Shown: positions 1 to 6,020 of the stretch, piece by piece
Numbering within the stretch: position 1 is the first letter of the stretch
Layout of the letters: every line of letters starts with the position of its first letter
Source: Candidatus Muproteobacteria bacterium
Lineage (GTDB): Bacteria > Pseudomonadota > Gammaproteobacteria > Acidiferrobacterales > Sulfurifustaceae
Assembly: GCA_023266455.1 (NCBI GenBank)
Contig: JAHFQD010000047.1
Span: forward strand, 1 to 9,505
Reading direction: 5' to 3'
DNA: 9,505 nt
The notes under the pieces: model-generated
Told to the model about the DNA's origin: nothing
Database searches by the model: none
What the model saw: the letters and a program-made list of their open reading frames with translations, nothing else
Made by a program: the position numbers and the translations under genes

Positions 1-760
1 GTACGACGAGCAATACGTAATCGCACAACTCCGTCAGAATCCGCGTATCGGCCGATTCCGTCATCGGCGGCGCATCGAGAATGACGAACCGTTCCGCGTA
101 ACGTTGCCGCACCGTCTCTAGCAAACGCTTCATTTTTATCGAAGTGAAATATTCAGCCGGAATTTCACGATTGCCGCCGGCGGGGATTACGCGCAGCCGT
201 TCAATACCGACCGAGTGAATGACGTTGGCCGGATCCATGTCCGAATTTTCTAAGTAATCGGTCAGCCCGGGCGCGCCGCCTTCGGGTAGCAATTTGTGTA
301 AAGACGGCGAACGCAGATTACAGTCCACCATCAACGCCGTCTTACCGGCATCGAACGCGAACGCCGCGCTCAGGTTGATCGAGACGAACGTGCTACCGCT
401 ACCTTTACCAACACCGGTCACCATAATAACGGCGTTGCGGCCCATGGTTTTTTGCAAAATCTTGGTACGGATTTCGCGAAACGCCTGCACTGTCGGATCG
501 TCCGACAGTTCGGGATAAATAATGTTGTAACGCGCAAGCGCGTTTTTATCGAGCAACCGCGTCTCGCGCATCAGCGCGATGGCGGCGCTGGATCGAGCGC
601 GTGCTTCTAATTCAACTAACGGTGCGCCACGATTCGGCGCCGTAATCAATTGCCGGTTGTCGTTCGTGGTTTCTGCCTCGGGAGCAGACGGCCGCGACGT
701 CACCAAGGCTAACTTCTGCTCGCCTCGAGCGCGTTGTAACGCTTTTTCTATTTTGCTCAT
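1..760 (-). CDS. CpsD/CapB-family tyrosine-kinase homologue of an XrtA-type EPS locus (C-terminus cut off)
   Basis: The first 253 residues are visible; the gene runs off the left edge, so any C-terminal tyrosine cluster cannot be seen. The N-terminus MSKIEKALQRAR is typical of exosortase-associated tyrosine autokinases (TIGR03018-like, from memory). Proteins of this family are cytoplasmic P-loop ATPases that pair with a Wzz-type protein to control polysaccharide length and export. Visible motifs are QAFREIR at 92-98, a P-loop-like TGVGKGSGST at 115-124, a Walker A'-like LMVDCNLRSP at 143-152, GLTDYL at 165-170 and Walker B VILDAPP at 226-232. Hallmark residues differ: the P-loop lysine of GK[ST] is Ser123, the second Asp of the DxD in Walker A' is Asn148, and the Glu of ExxRxxR is Gln92. 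Kinase activity is therefore doubtful. The ATG lies 2 bp after the chain-length gene's stop, so the two are co-transcribed. Confidence 0.88.
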   Translation of the reverse strand, partial: MSKIEKALQRARGEQKLALVTSRPSAPEAETTNDNRQLITAPNRGAPLVELEARARSSAAIALMRETRLLDKNALARYNIIYPELSDDPTVQAFREIRTKILQKTMGRNAVIMVTGVGKGSGSTFVSINLSAAFAFDAGKTALMVDCNLRSPSLHKLLPEGGAPGLTDYLENSDMDPANVIHSVGIERLRVIPAGGNREIPAEYFTSIKMKRLLETVRQRYAERFVILDAPPMTESADTRILTELCDYVLLVV

Positions 761-762
761 GT

Positions 763-2310
763 TTAGATCACCCTCACCGCACGCAGCACAATGAACAGCG
801 CCAGCGTCGCGAACGTCGAACCCATAATTAGTGCCAATCGGCGCATATCGCTGCGAACGCCGATCGCTTCCACAGGCGACCACAGATGCGGCACGCTCGC
901 CAGCAGCGGAACTTTATGCCGTTCCGCGATCAATGCCGACACGCGAATCCGCTGATCGACTTGGATCTTGGCGAACAACACGCCGACCGGCACCGCGATA
1001 CCAAGCACGATGCCAATCAAAATAAAATGCCAAAAGCGCAGTCCGCTCGGCTGCAGCGGCAACGTCGCCGGTTCTTGAATCTTGAACGTCAACCCCTGAT
1101 TGTCACGGTCGATATTCATCGACACGCGCGCGCTCTCGCGACGACGCAATAAGTCCTGATAGATATCGCGATTGACCTGATAATCACGCGTCAGTTCCGC
1201 CAACGTCGCTTCGCCACCGCGCACGCGCTTGCCGCGTTCGACTTCGGATTGCAATTGGCGTTTGGCTTCGTTGATGCGTGCGATCAGCGTATCGATCTGC
1301 ACTTGGTTCTGCGACAGATCGCGCTTCAACTGCTGATACATCGGGTTGTTGACGATACTGTCGTCCAACACCACTCTGCCCGCCGCCTTCGCCGCTTCGC
1401 GTCGTTGACGTTCAACGACAATAGCTTCGTTGAGGTCTTGGATCTGGTGGCGCAGACGCACGATGTCCGGATAGGTATCGAGGTAATTCAAACGCAGCGT
1501 GTCGATTTGCGCTTGTAACTCGACGATGCGCGACCGGTATTGTCCTTCGCGCGATACCACGCTCGCGACTTCGGCTTCGCCGGAGAGTTGTTTCTCCAGC
1601 GACTGTTTACGAATCTCGGTTTCTTTCAGTTCTTGCGTCGACTGCTCGATGCGCTGCTGCAAGGTATTGAGTCGTGCGCCCAAATCGGTATCCGATCCCG
1701 GCTGTGCGTCGATGTTCGCGGAACGAAATTCTTTAAGATCTTCTTCCGCCTTCAACAACTTCTGGTGATATTCCTGTACCTGGTTGTCGATAAACTCGAA
1801 CGCGCGTTGGCTTTCCGCCGCCTTGGCCGCCAAACTCTCGGCAATAAAAATTTCTGCGTAACGTTTGGTCGTTAAATAAGCGCGTTGCGCATCATCATCG
1901 CGATAATCGAGTTTGATCAGATTTCGACCGACGTTCGTAATTGTGGTGCGCTGCGTCAGCTTCTTGATCAGCTCTTCCTGCTCGATCGGCGAAATGTTGC
2001 CTTTCAACCAGCCGGCGTCACCCAAGATTTGATTCATGAGCTTGCGGCCGAAGATGATCTCGCGCGCGAGACGACCGCGATCGGCGACTTCCGTCGTGAC
2101 CGCCGCGCCTTGCATCAACGGCTGGATGATATTGCGCTCTTCAACCAAGATGGTCGTCGACGCCATATAGCCCTTCGGCCATACCAGCCCGGCTATCAAC
2201 AACGTCATGGCGATGCCGACGAAAAGGCCGACCATCAATTTCCGGGAAACGAACGCTTCGTTAACCAGAAGCTTGGGTAAATGTTCAGGGACTCGGTTCA
2301 TAACGGTCAC
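763..2310 (-). CDS. Wzz/GumC-type polysaccharide chain-length determinant, PEP-CTERM subfamily
   Basis: This 515-residue inner-membrane protein has the Wzz layout: a short cytoplasmic N-terminus, a transmembrane helix near 25-43, a long periplasmic region rich in heptad-like Glu/Gln/Arg stretches (about 165-385), and a second membrane helix at about 426-447 preceded by the proline-rich PATLPLQPSG. A third hydrophobic segment lies near 492-509. Phrases such as TYPDIVRLRHQI, NPMYQQLK and ELTRDYQVNRDIYQDLLRRRES are characteristic of the subfamily linked to XrtA loci (TIGR03007-like, from memory). It should set polymer length together with the downstream kinase homologue. The start shown is a GTG immediately after the export gene's TAA. 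An ATG nine bases downstream (2301), preceded by AAGTGA at a 5-base spacing, is an equally good start. There is no internal kinase domain; that function is a separate downstream gene, as in Gram-positive and XrtA systems. Confidence 0.9.
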   Translation of the reverse strand: MTVMNRVPEHLPKLLVNEAFVSRKLMVGLFVGIAMTLLIAGLVWPKGYMASTTILVEERNIIQPLMQGAAVTTEVADRGRLAREIIFGRKLMNQILGDAGWLKGNISPIEQEELIKKLTQRTTITNVGRNLIKLDYRDDDAQRAYLTTKRYAEIFIAESLAAKAAESQRAFEFIDNQVQEYHQKLLKAEEDLKEFRSANIDAQPGSDTDLGARLNTLQQRIEQSTQELKETEIRKQSLEKQLSGEAEVASVVSREGQYRSRIVELQAQIDTLRLNYLDTYPDIVRLRHQIQDLNEAIVVERQRREAAKAAGRVVLDDSIVNNPMYQQLKRDLSQNQVQIDTLIARINEAKRQLQSEVERGKRVRGGEATLAELTRDYQVNRDIYQDLLRRRESARVSMNIDRDNQGLTFKIQEPATLPLQPSGLRFWHFILIGIVLGIAVPVGVLFAKIQVDQRIRVSALIAERHKVPLLASVPHLWSPVEAIGVRSDMRRLALIMGSTFATLALFIVLRAVRVI

Positions 2311-2943
2311 TTAGAAAATTCGTTCTGGAACGGTGATGACGTCGCCCGGCAATAGCGGATAATTCGTTTCCAGTTTGCCTTTATTGAAGATGTCGCCTAA
2401 CTCGACGTCATAGATGTCGGTTTTGACCTTTTGCTTCTCCTTAAGGTCGCGACGGTACAACTTGGTGCGATTCGGCGCGGCGAAATCGTTCATGCCGCCG
2501 GCTTCCAGCACTGCATCCAACACGGTCATCCCCTGGCGATACGGAATCGATCGCGGCGTGCGCACGGCGCCGGTGATGCGTACACGTGATAAGAATTCAT
2601 GACTGCGCAAGTCCGTCAAAATGACGGTGACGTTCGGATCGCGCAGATAGGAAGCGAGCTTGTGACGAATGAGTTCCGATACTTCTTCAGGCGTATGACC
2701 GCCCGCGTCGACATCGCCGATCAATGGAACCGATATCTTGCCGTCTGGACGCACTGGCACGGCCACGGACAATTCTGGATTTTTCCAAACGGTAACCTGC
2801 AAACGGTCGTCGACGCCGATTTTGTAACTGCCTTCCACGTAGGAAGCGAATTTAGCGCCGTCTTCCTTGGCAGGCGGTGTACTCGAACACGCGACCGCCA
2901 ACAACGCGGTCATCGTCAATGCGATGAAACGAAGTATCTTCAT
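2311..2943 (-). CDS. Wza-like polysaccharide export lipoprotein (Poly_export + SLBB)
   Basis: This 210-residue protein begins with a lipoprotein signal: MK, a hydrophobic stretch, then LLAVAC with Cys19 as the predicted lipidated residue and Ser-Ser after it, which points to outer-membrane sorting. The -3 residue of the lipobox is Ala, which is less usual. The Poly_export domain starts near YKIGVDDRLQVTVW and includes PVRPDGKISVPLIGDV; an SLBB-like domain follows (VRITGAVRTPRSIPYRQG, LEAGG) and the protein ends in LLPGDVITVPERIF. It lacks the C-terminal amphipathic helix of full-length Wza, so it probably needs a separate outer-membrane partner, as is usual for TIGR03027-type export proteins of PEP-CTERM loci (family from memory). 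I chose ATG 2943 rather than 2958: the upstream ATG adds GSDF residues before the signal and has no ribosome site, whereas GGGA lies 9 bases before ATG 2943. Confidence 0.9.
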   Translation of the reverse strand: MKILRFIALTMTALLAVACSSTPPAKEDGAKFASYVEGSYKIGVDDRLQVTVWKNPELSVAVPVRPDGKISVPLIGDVDAGGHTPEEVSELIRHKLASYLRDPNVTVILTDLRSHEFLSRVRITGAVRTPRSIPYRQGMTVLDAVLEAGGMNDFAAPNRTKLYRRDLKEKQKVKTDIYDVELGDIFNKGKLETNYPLLPGDVITVPERIF

Positions 2944-3024
2944 AAAATCTGATCCCATAAATAAGGTTGTTGTAAAACGCCCTCCTCATTTTTTTTATTT
3001 CTTCCTTGATGAAGCTCGGCAATG

Positions 3025-3040
3025 AAACTATTTTTAGTTT
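3025..3040. repeat. A/T-rich inverted repeat (AAACTA-TTTT-TAGTTT)
   Basis: A perfect 6-bp dyad with a 4-base loop, followed on the plus strand by more T residues. The stem holds only one G-C pair, so it is weak as a terminator. It lies 80-100 bp upstream of the export gene and could be a protein-binding site or chance structure in A/T-rich DNA. Confidence 0.3.
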
Positions 3041-3094
3041 TTTCGAGGGGGCGTTATTATTCTGCGCAGTCAGCCGGACCACGCGCCTTATATA

Positions 3095-3108
3095 GGTCTT
3101 ATAGTTGC
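3095..3108 (+). promoter_or_regulatory. Weak sigma-54-like promoter candidate for the J-domain gene
   Basis: GG at 3095-3096 is followed by exactly ten bases and GC at 3107-3108. The -12 side reads TTGCT, matching the consensus; the -24 side has only the GG. Transcription would start near 3120, within the G/C dyad, about 130 bp before the ATG. A match of this quality can arise by chance. Confidence 0.2.
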
Positions 3109-3117
3109 TAAACACGT

Positions 3118-3132
3118 CGGCACGATGTGCCG
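3118..3132. repeat. G/C-rich inverted repeat CGGCAC-GAT-GTGCCG
   Basis: A perfect 6-bp dyad around a 3-base centre, followed on the plus strand by TTTT. It sits between two candidate promoter elements for the J-domain gene. It could be an operator, or a short terminator of the hairpin-plus-T type for transcripts entering from the left, though both the stem and the T run are short for a terminator. Confidence 0.4.
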
Positions 3133-3134
3133 TT

Positions 3135-3164
3135 TTGCAACCACCCCGGAATGACGAGCATTAT
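3135..3164 (+). promoter_or_regulatory. Candidate sigma-70-type promoter for the J-domain gene
   Basis: TTGCAA (3135-3140) and CATTAT (3159-3164) are each four-of-six matches to the -35 and -10 consensus, with an 18-bp spacer. The G/C dyad ends just upstream of the -35, where an operator would fit. The leader to the ATG would be about 75 bases. Confidence 0.25.
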
Positions 3165-3247
3165 ATACGGAACGGCCCCGACTTTCGCATATGTCCCGAT
3201 AACAAACATCTAGAGCCGGATTTTCTCGGACCAGTAGAATACAACTT

Positions 3248-4126
3248 ATGTCTCCCGACTATGCGCACTGCTATAGAGTTTTAGGCATTTCTCCAGGCGC
3301 AGATTGGCGCGACGTTAAAGAAAGCTATCGAAGCCTCGTTAAAAAGTGGCATCCGGACCGTTTCCCCGAAAGTCGAAATCAGCGTAATGCCGCGGAAGAA
3401 AAGATAAAGGCGATTACGGAGGCCTATCGTTTCTTAGAGGAATACCACGCGCAACACGGTATTTGCCCGCCAATACAACCGAATTACGTCACGCGGGCGT
3501 CTGTGGAGCCACAACCCGCCGCCAAACCGCAAAATGCGCCGACGAGTTCGAGCCGTAAAAACACCGGTCGCCGAATATCGCTCTGGCCGCGTCGGCATGC
3601 GACGTTCGGAGTCATGATAATCGGCATAGCCGTTGTGGTTTTTTACCTAGTCGAAGACGCTCCCGATACCCCGGCTCCTATTAACACGATCGAGGAATCC
3701 AATCCGAGTGTCGTCGGCGCCGAACAAACCAAAACGGAACCAGCGGTACCCGAACAAACGGAAGCGCGTTTTACGATCGGTTCGACGCTGGGAGAGGTCT
3801 ATACGGTACAAGGCACCCCGACGCGCACTGAATCCAATGTGTGGTACTACGGACAATCGAAGGTCTATTTCACCAAGGGCAAAGTGTCGCGTTGGGACCT
3901 GCATCCCGACAATCCGCTAAAAGTCATCGCGCCGATAAACGATCGCACCACCTTGTCCTTTTTCACGCGTGGTTCATCGAAAGGCGAAGTCCGCGCGATT
4001 CAGGGGAAACCGACACGCGAATCGGAGAATCTTTGGGAGTACGGCGCGTCGCAGGTTGTTTTCAGCGGCGACCGCGTCGTCGCTTGGCGCGAATCCCCGC
4101 TGTCGCCGCTTAAGGTCACGAAATAA
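3248..4126 (+). CDS. Membrane-anchored J-domain protein with two C-terminal BamE-like repeats
   Basis: This 292-residue protein starts with a J-domain (about 5-66) carrying the HPD motif at 35-37, so it should stimulate the ATPase of a DnaK-type Hsp70 in the cytoplasm. A Pro/Ser/Ala-rich linker (74-107) and a basic patch (RKNTGRR, WPRRH) precede one transmembrane helix at 118-135. Positive charges before the helix predict the C-terminus in the periplasm. An acidic, Pro-rich linker (136-173) leads to two homologous 52-residue repeats, 175-226 and 239-290, sharing G-S-GEV-QG-PTR-N-W-YG-S-V-F-V-W-PLKV. Their GEV...QGxPT...W.YG pattern resembles SmpA/BamE-like modules; that link is my inference. 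It has no zinc-finger or substrate domain of classical DnaJ. It lies divergently from the export gene and convergently with the sugar transferase, 8 bp between stops, splitting an EPS gene set. No clear Shine-Dalgarno is seen before the ATG. Confidence 0.85.
   Translation: MSPDYAHCYRVLGISPGADWRDVKESYRSLVKKWHPDRFPESRNQRNAAEEKIKAITEAYRFLEEYHAQHGICPPIQPNYVTRASVEPQPAAKPQNAPTSSSRKNTGRRISLWPRRHATFGVMIIGIAVVVFYLVEDAPDTPAPINTIEESNPSVVGAEQTKTEPAVPEQTEARFTIGSTLGEVYTVQGTPTRTESNVWYYGQSKVYFTKGKVSRWDLHPDNPLKVIAPINDRTTLSFFTRGSSKGEVRAIQGKPTRESENLWEYGASQVVFSGDRVVAWRESPLSPLKVTK
3770..4117 (+). repeat. Tandem 52-residue protein repeat inside the J-domain gene
   Basis: Copy 1 spans 3770-3925 (residues 175-226) and copy 2 3962-4117 (residues 239-290), separated by 12 residues. 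Identical positions include the G-S and GEV near the start, QG-PTR in the middle, then N-W, YG, S, V and F, and a closing PLKV. The two copies differ clearly at the DNA level, so the duplication is old. Confidence 0.85.
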
Positions 4127-4134
4127 TTCGCGTC

Positions 4135-5535
4135 TCAGCGTGCGCCTTTACCTAAGATCACGACCTGCGCGGTCTGTAGCAAAATAATAATGTCCAAAAA
4201 CAGCGAATGGTTTTTGGCGTAATAGAGATCGTATTGCAGTTTTTCACGCGCATCTTCGACCGATGCGCCGTACGGATAGCGAACCTGGGCCCAACCGGTG
4301 ATACCCGGTTTAACCGTGTGACGGTTCGCATAATAAGGAATTTGTTTTTCCAATTCGCGCACGAAGAACGGTCGTTCGGGACGCGGTCCGACGAAACTCA
4401 TATCGCCGCGCAACACGTTGAACAACTGCGGTAGTTCATCGATACGCAATTTGCGGATTACTTTTCCGACACGGGTGACGCGGGCGTCGCCTTTTTTTGC
4501 CCACTGCGGTACGCCGTCGCGCTCAGCGTCGGTACGCATGCTGCGAAACTTCAGCACCGGGAACGGACGTCCGCATTCGCCGACACGCACCTGGCGGTAA
4601 AAGATCGGCATGCCGCTCTCGATGACGATGAGTATCGCGGTAATAACAAAAACCGGCAGCGTCGCCGCCAGCAGCAGCAAACTCGTACCGACGTCGAAAA
4701 TACGTTTCACGAGATTGCGCGCGGAGGTGCGGCAGAATCCGTCGGAAAACACCATCCAGCTCGGATTAAGCGAATCGATTTGCACATGTCCGGTCTCGCG
4801 TTCGAAAAAGGACGAGAGATCGACGACGTTAATGCCCTCGAGCTTGCACTCGAGCAACTCCTCCATCGGCAAATTACCGCCGCGCCGCTCGCGCAGCGCC
4901 ACCACGATTTCATCGACCTGATACTTGGTCGCCATCGCCAAGATCGATCCGTCGCGCTTCAGAATCCGTGGCGAATCGACTGAATTTTGTGACGAACCTA
5001 ACGGCAGATAACCGACGACATAAAATTTTCTGCTGAGGTGATGTCGTTGCAACACGGAATGCACCGTCGACGCGCGGCTGCCGGTGCCGAGGATCATGAT
5101 CCGCTGCCGCAAGATATCGTGATTGATAACGCGCAAGAAAACGCCGCGCGCGAGAATAACGCCCAGCACGGAGAACAGCATGGTCAGCGCGAAAGCGCCG
5201 CGACCGAGAAACAATTGCGGGAACAAATAGAAAATCGCGATCATCGCGATGAGTCCGAGTACCAAACTCATCATGAAACGCGCGTAATATTCCCAGCGCC
5301 CATCGATCAGCTCGCGCTCGTACAATCCCATCGCGCTCATGATCAGGAACAATACCGTCGCGTAAGACGAAGCCTTAGGCCAGATCGGAAGAACGTCTTC
5401 CAACCCATAGGTATCGCCAATGAGAAACCGCAGCTGTACGCCTAGGTACATCGCGGAGAAAAGGATCAATATATCGGCCAATGCCAAGAAAATAACTTGT
5501 CCCGGCACGTAGTGCTTAAAGATCCGGACCATCAT
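4135..5535 (-). CDS. Undecaprenyl-phosphate sugar transferase, EpsB type of PEP-CTERM/XrtA loci
   Basis: This 466-residue polyprenyl-phosphate hexose-1-phosphate transferase should transfer a sugar-1-phosphate to undecaprenyl phosphate, the first step of EPS assembly at the inner membrane. Residues 14-135 hold about four membrane helices. A Rossmann-like region follows (RIMILGTGSRAS, 145-156). The C-terminal catalytic domain includes KRIFDVG (278-284), a membrane segment at about 285-305, YRQVRVG (313-319), LKFRSM (328-333), the Asp-Glu pair in IDELPQLFNVLRGDMSFVG (D366/E367), PRPERP and PGITGWAQV (410-418). The opening MVRIFKHYVPGQ matches the EpsB subfamily (TIGR03013, from memory). The gene starts ATG-ATG, so 5532 is an alternative; AAGGGG lies 14 bases upstream, far for a ribosome site. 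In XrtA loci this gene usually sits directly before the export gene; here the opposite-strand J-domain gene intervenes. Confidence 0.92.
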   Translation of the reverse strand: MMVRIFKHYVPGQVIFLALADILILFSAMYLGVQLRFLIGDTYGLEDVLPIWPKASSYATVLFLIMSAMGLYERELIDGRWEYYARFMMSLVLGLIAMIAIFYLFPQLFLGRGAFALTMLFSVLGVILARGVFLRVINHDILRQRIMILGTGSRASTVHSVLQRHHLSRKFYVVGYLPLGSSQNSVDSPRILKRDGSILAMATKYQVDEIVVALRERRGGNLPMEELLECKLEGINVVDLSSFFERETGHVQIDSLNPSWMVFSDGFCRTSARNLVKRIFDVGTSLLLLAATLPVFVITAILIVIESGMPIFYRQVRVGECGRPFPVLKFRSMRTDAERDGVPQWAKKGDARVTRVGKVIRKLRIDELPQLFNVLRGDMSFVGPRPERPFFVRELEKQIPYYANRHTVKPGITGWAQVRYPYGASVEDAREKLQYDLYYAKNHSLFLDIIILLQTAQVVILGKGAR

Positions 5536-5666
5536 CTTTTTTATTCCAACCCCTTAATTCAATCGTTACTCTCAATATCTCAGCCGAACGTTATCATCGC
5601 GTGACGCCACTCGCGTCGCACACAGCGATACCACTTACGACGAAGACAACGAGATGACCGAACATG

Positions 5667-5690
5667 GGCGTGGTCAAACGACCAGACGCC
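5667..5690. repeat. Stem-loop in the sugar-transferase leader (TGGTC-AAAC-GACCA core)
   Basis: A perfect 5-bp dyad (5671-5675 with 5680-5684) around a 4-base loop extends by four more G/C pairs (5667-5670 with 5687-5690) across a 2-base bulge. No T run follows on either strand, so it is not an intrinsic terminator. It lies 130-155 bp upstream of the sugar-transferase ATG and could be an operator or an RNA structure in the leader. Confidence 0.4.
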
Positions 5691-5715
5691 TCCCTGCGCT
5701 ACCGCTTCGGAAATT

Positions 5716-5731
5716 GCTCAGGATTCGCCAA
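5716..5731 (-). promoter_or_regulatory. Candidate sigma-54 promoter of the sugar-transferase gene
   Basis: Read on the minus strand, TTGGC (-24) is followed at the required 10-base spacing from its GG by GC (-12), within GAGCAA. The GG and GC and the flanking TT and C fit the sigma-54 consensus; the TT before GC does not. Transcription would start near 5705, giving a leader of about 170 bases that contains the 5667-5690 stem-loop. Several XrtA-type EPS loci are controlled by a sigma-54 system (PrsK/PrsR), which makes the site plausible, but the regulator is not in this window. Confidence 0.3.
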
Positions 5732-5770
5732 CGGCCGCCAAAAAAATGTGCAATTTCTATGCCTTATACA

Positions 5771-5797
5771 CATCATCGGTGCAACTGGATGATGCAC
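5771..5797. repeat. Two overlapping, mutually exclusive inverted repeats
   Basis: CATCATC (5771-5777) pairs with GATGATG (5788-5794) across a 10-base loop. GTGCA (5779-5783) pairs with TGCAC (5793-5797) across a 9-base loop. The two stems share bases 5793-5794, and the second starts inside the first's loop, so they cannot fully form together. A T7 run follows on the minus strand, but about 25 bases away. Confidence 0.35.
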
Positions 5798-6020
5798 TCG
5801 GGACTAAAACACATTGGCTGACTACAGCTGTCGCACGCTCGGAAACGAATCGTGGTTTTTTTCTTTCCCGGAGAACGACGGATAGAAAACACGCCACACC
5901 GACGAATGCAAAGTTCTTAAACGATACGGCGGCGTATTTTATCCGATTGTTCCGTGATCGTGGCAAGTATTGCGATTCACAAGCTATAGCCCGATAAGAT
6001 TGGATTCGAAAAAATGGCGT

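Larger units (their letters stand above)
2944..3247. promoter_or_regulatory. Divergent regulatory region between the EPS export gene and the J-domain gene
   Basis: About 300 bp separate two divergently transcribed genes, so promoters for both must lie here. I see no credible gene; the 87-codon minus-strand frame that crosses it (3115-2852) has no family signature and runs into the export gene. The region is richer in A/T than its flanks, with an A/T dyad at 3025-3040, a G/C dyad at 3118-3132, TATA-like stretches at 3088-3094 and 3161-3167, and a GGAGGG sequence at about 2980-2985 on the minus strand that is too far from the export start to act as its ribosome site. No strong -35/-10 pair stands out for the export operon. 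Confidence 0.6.
5536..6020. promoter_or_regulatory. 485-bp gene-free region between mutL and the sugar transferase
   Basis: No credible gene is present. Two short overlapping frames on opposite strands (5746-5997 plus, 5966-5757 minus) have no ribosome site and no recognisable family. The mutL stop is followed on the minus strand by a T6 run (about 6010-6015) without a convincing hairpin, so a standard terminator is not seen. The region carries a sigma-54-like site (5716-5731), a stem-loop (5667-5690), a pair of mutually exclusive dyads (5771-5797) and a T7 run on the minus strand near 5740-5746. It most likely holds the promoter and leader of the sugar-transferase gene. Confidence 0.6.

Noticed and set aside
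2852..3115. 87-codon minus-strand frame upstream of and overlapping the export gene
   Set aside because: It overlaps the signal-peptide region of the export lipoprotein in another frame and shows no family features.
4115..4140. Possible bidirectional terminator between the convergent J-domain and sugar-transferase genes
   Set aside because: Only a 4-bp CGAA/TTCG stem is present around the J-domain gene's stop codon, with no T run on either strand.
5746..5997. 83-codon plus-strand frame in the mutL-EPS gap, and a 69-codon minus-strand frame opposite it
   Set aside because: Neither has a ribosome-binding site, recognisable motif or sensible context; both fall in A/T-rich regulatory DNA.
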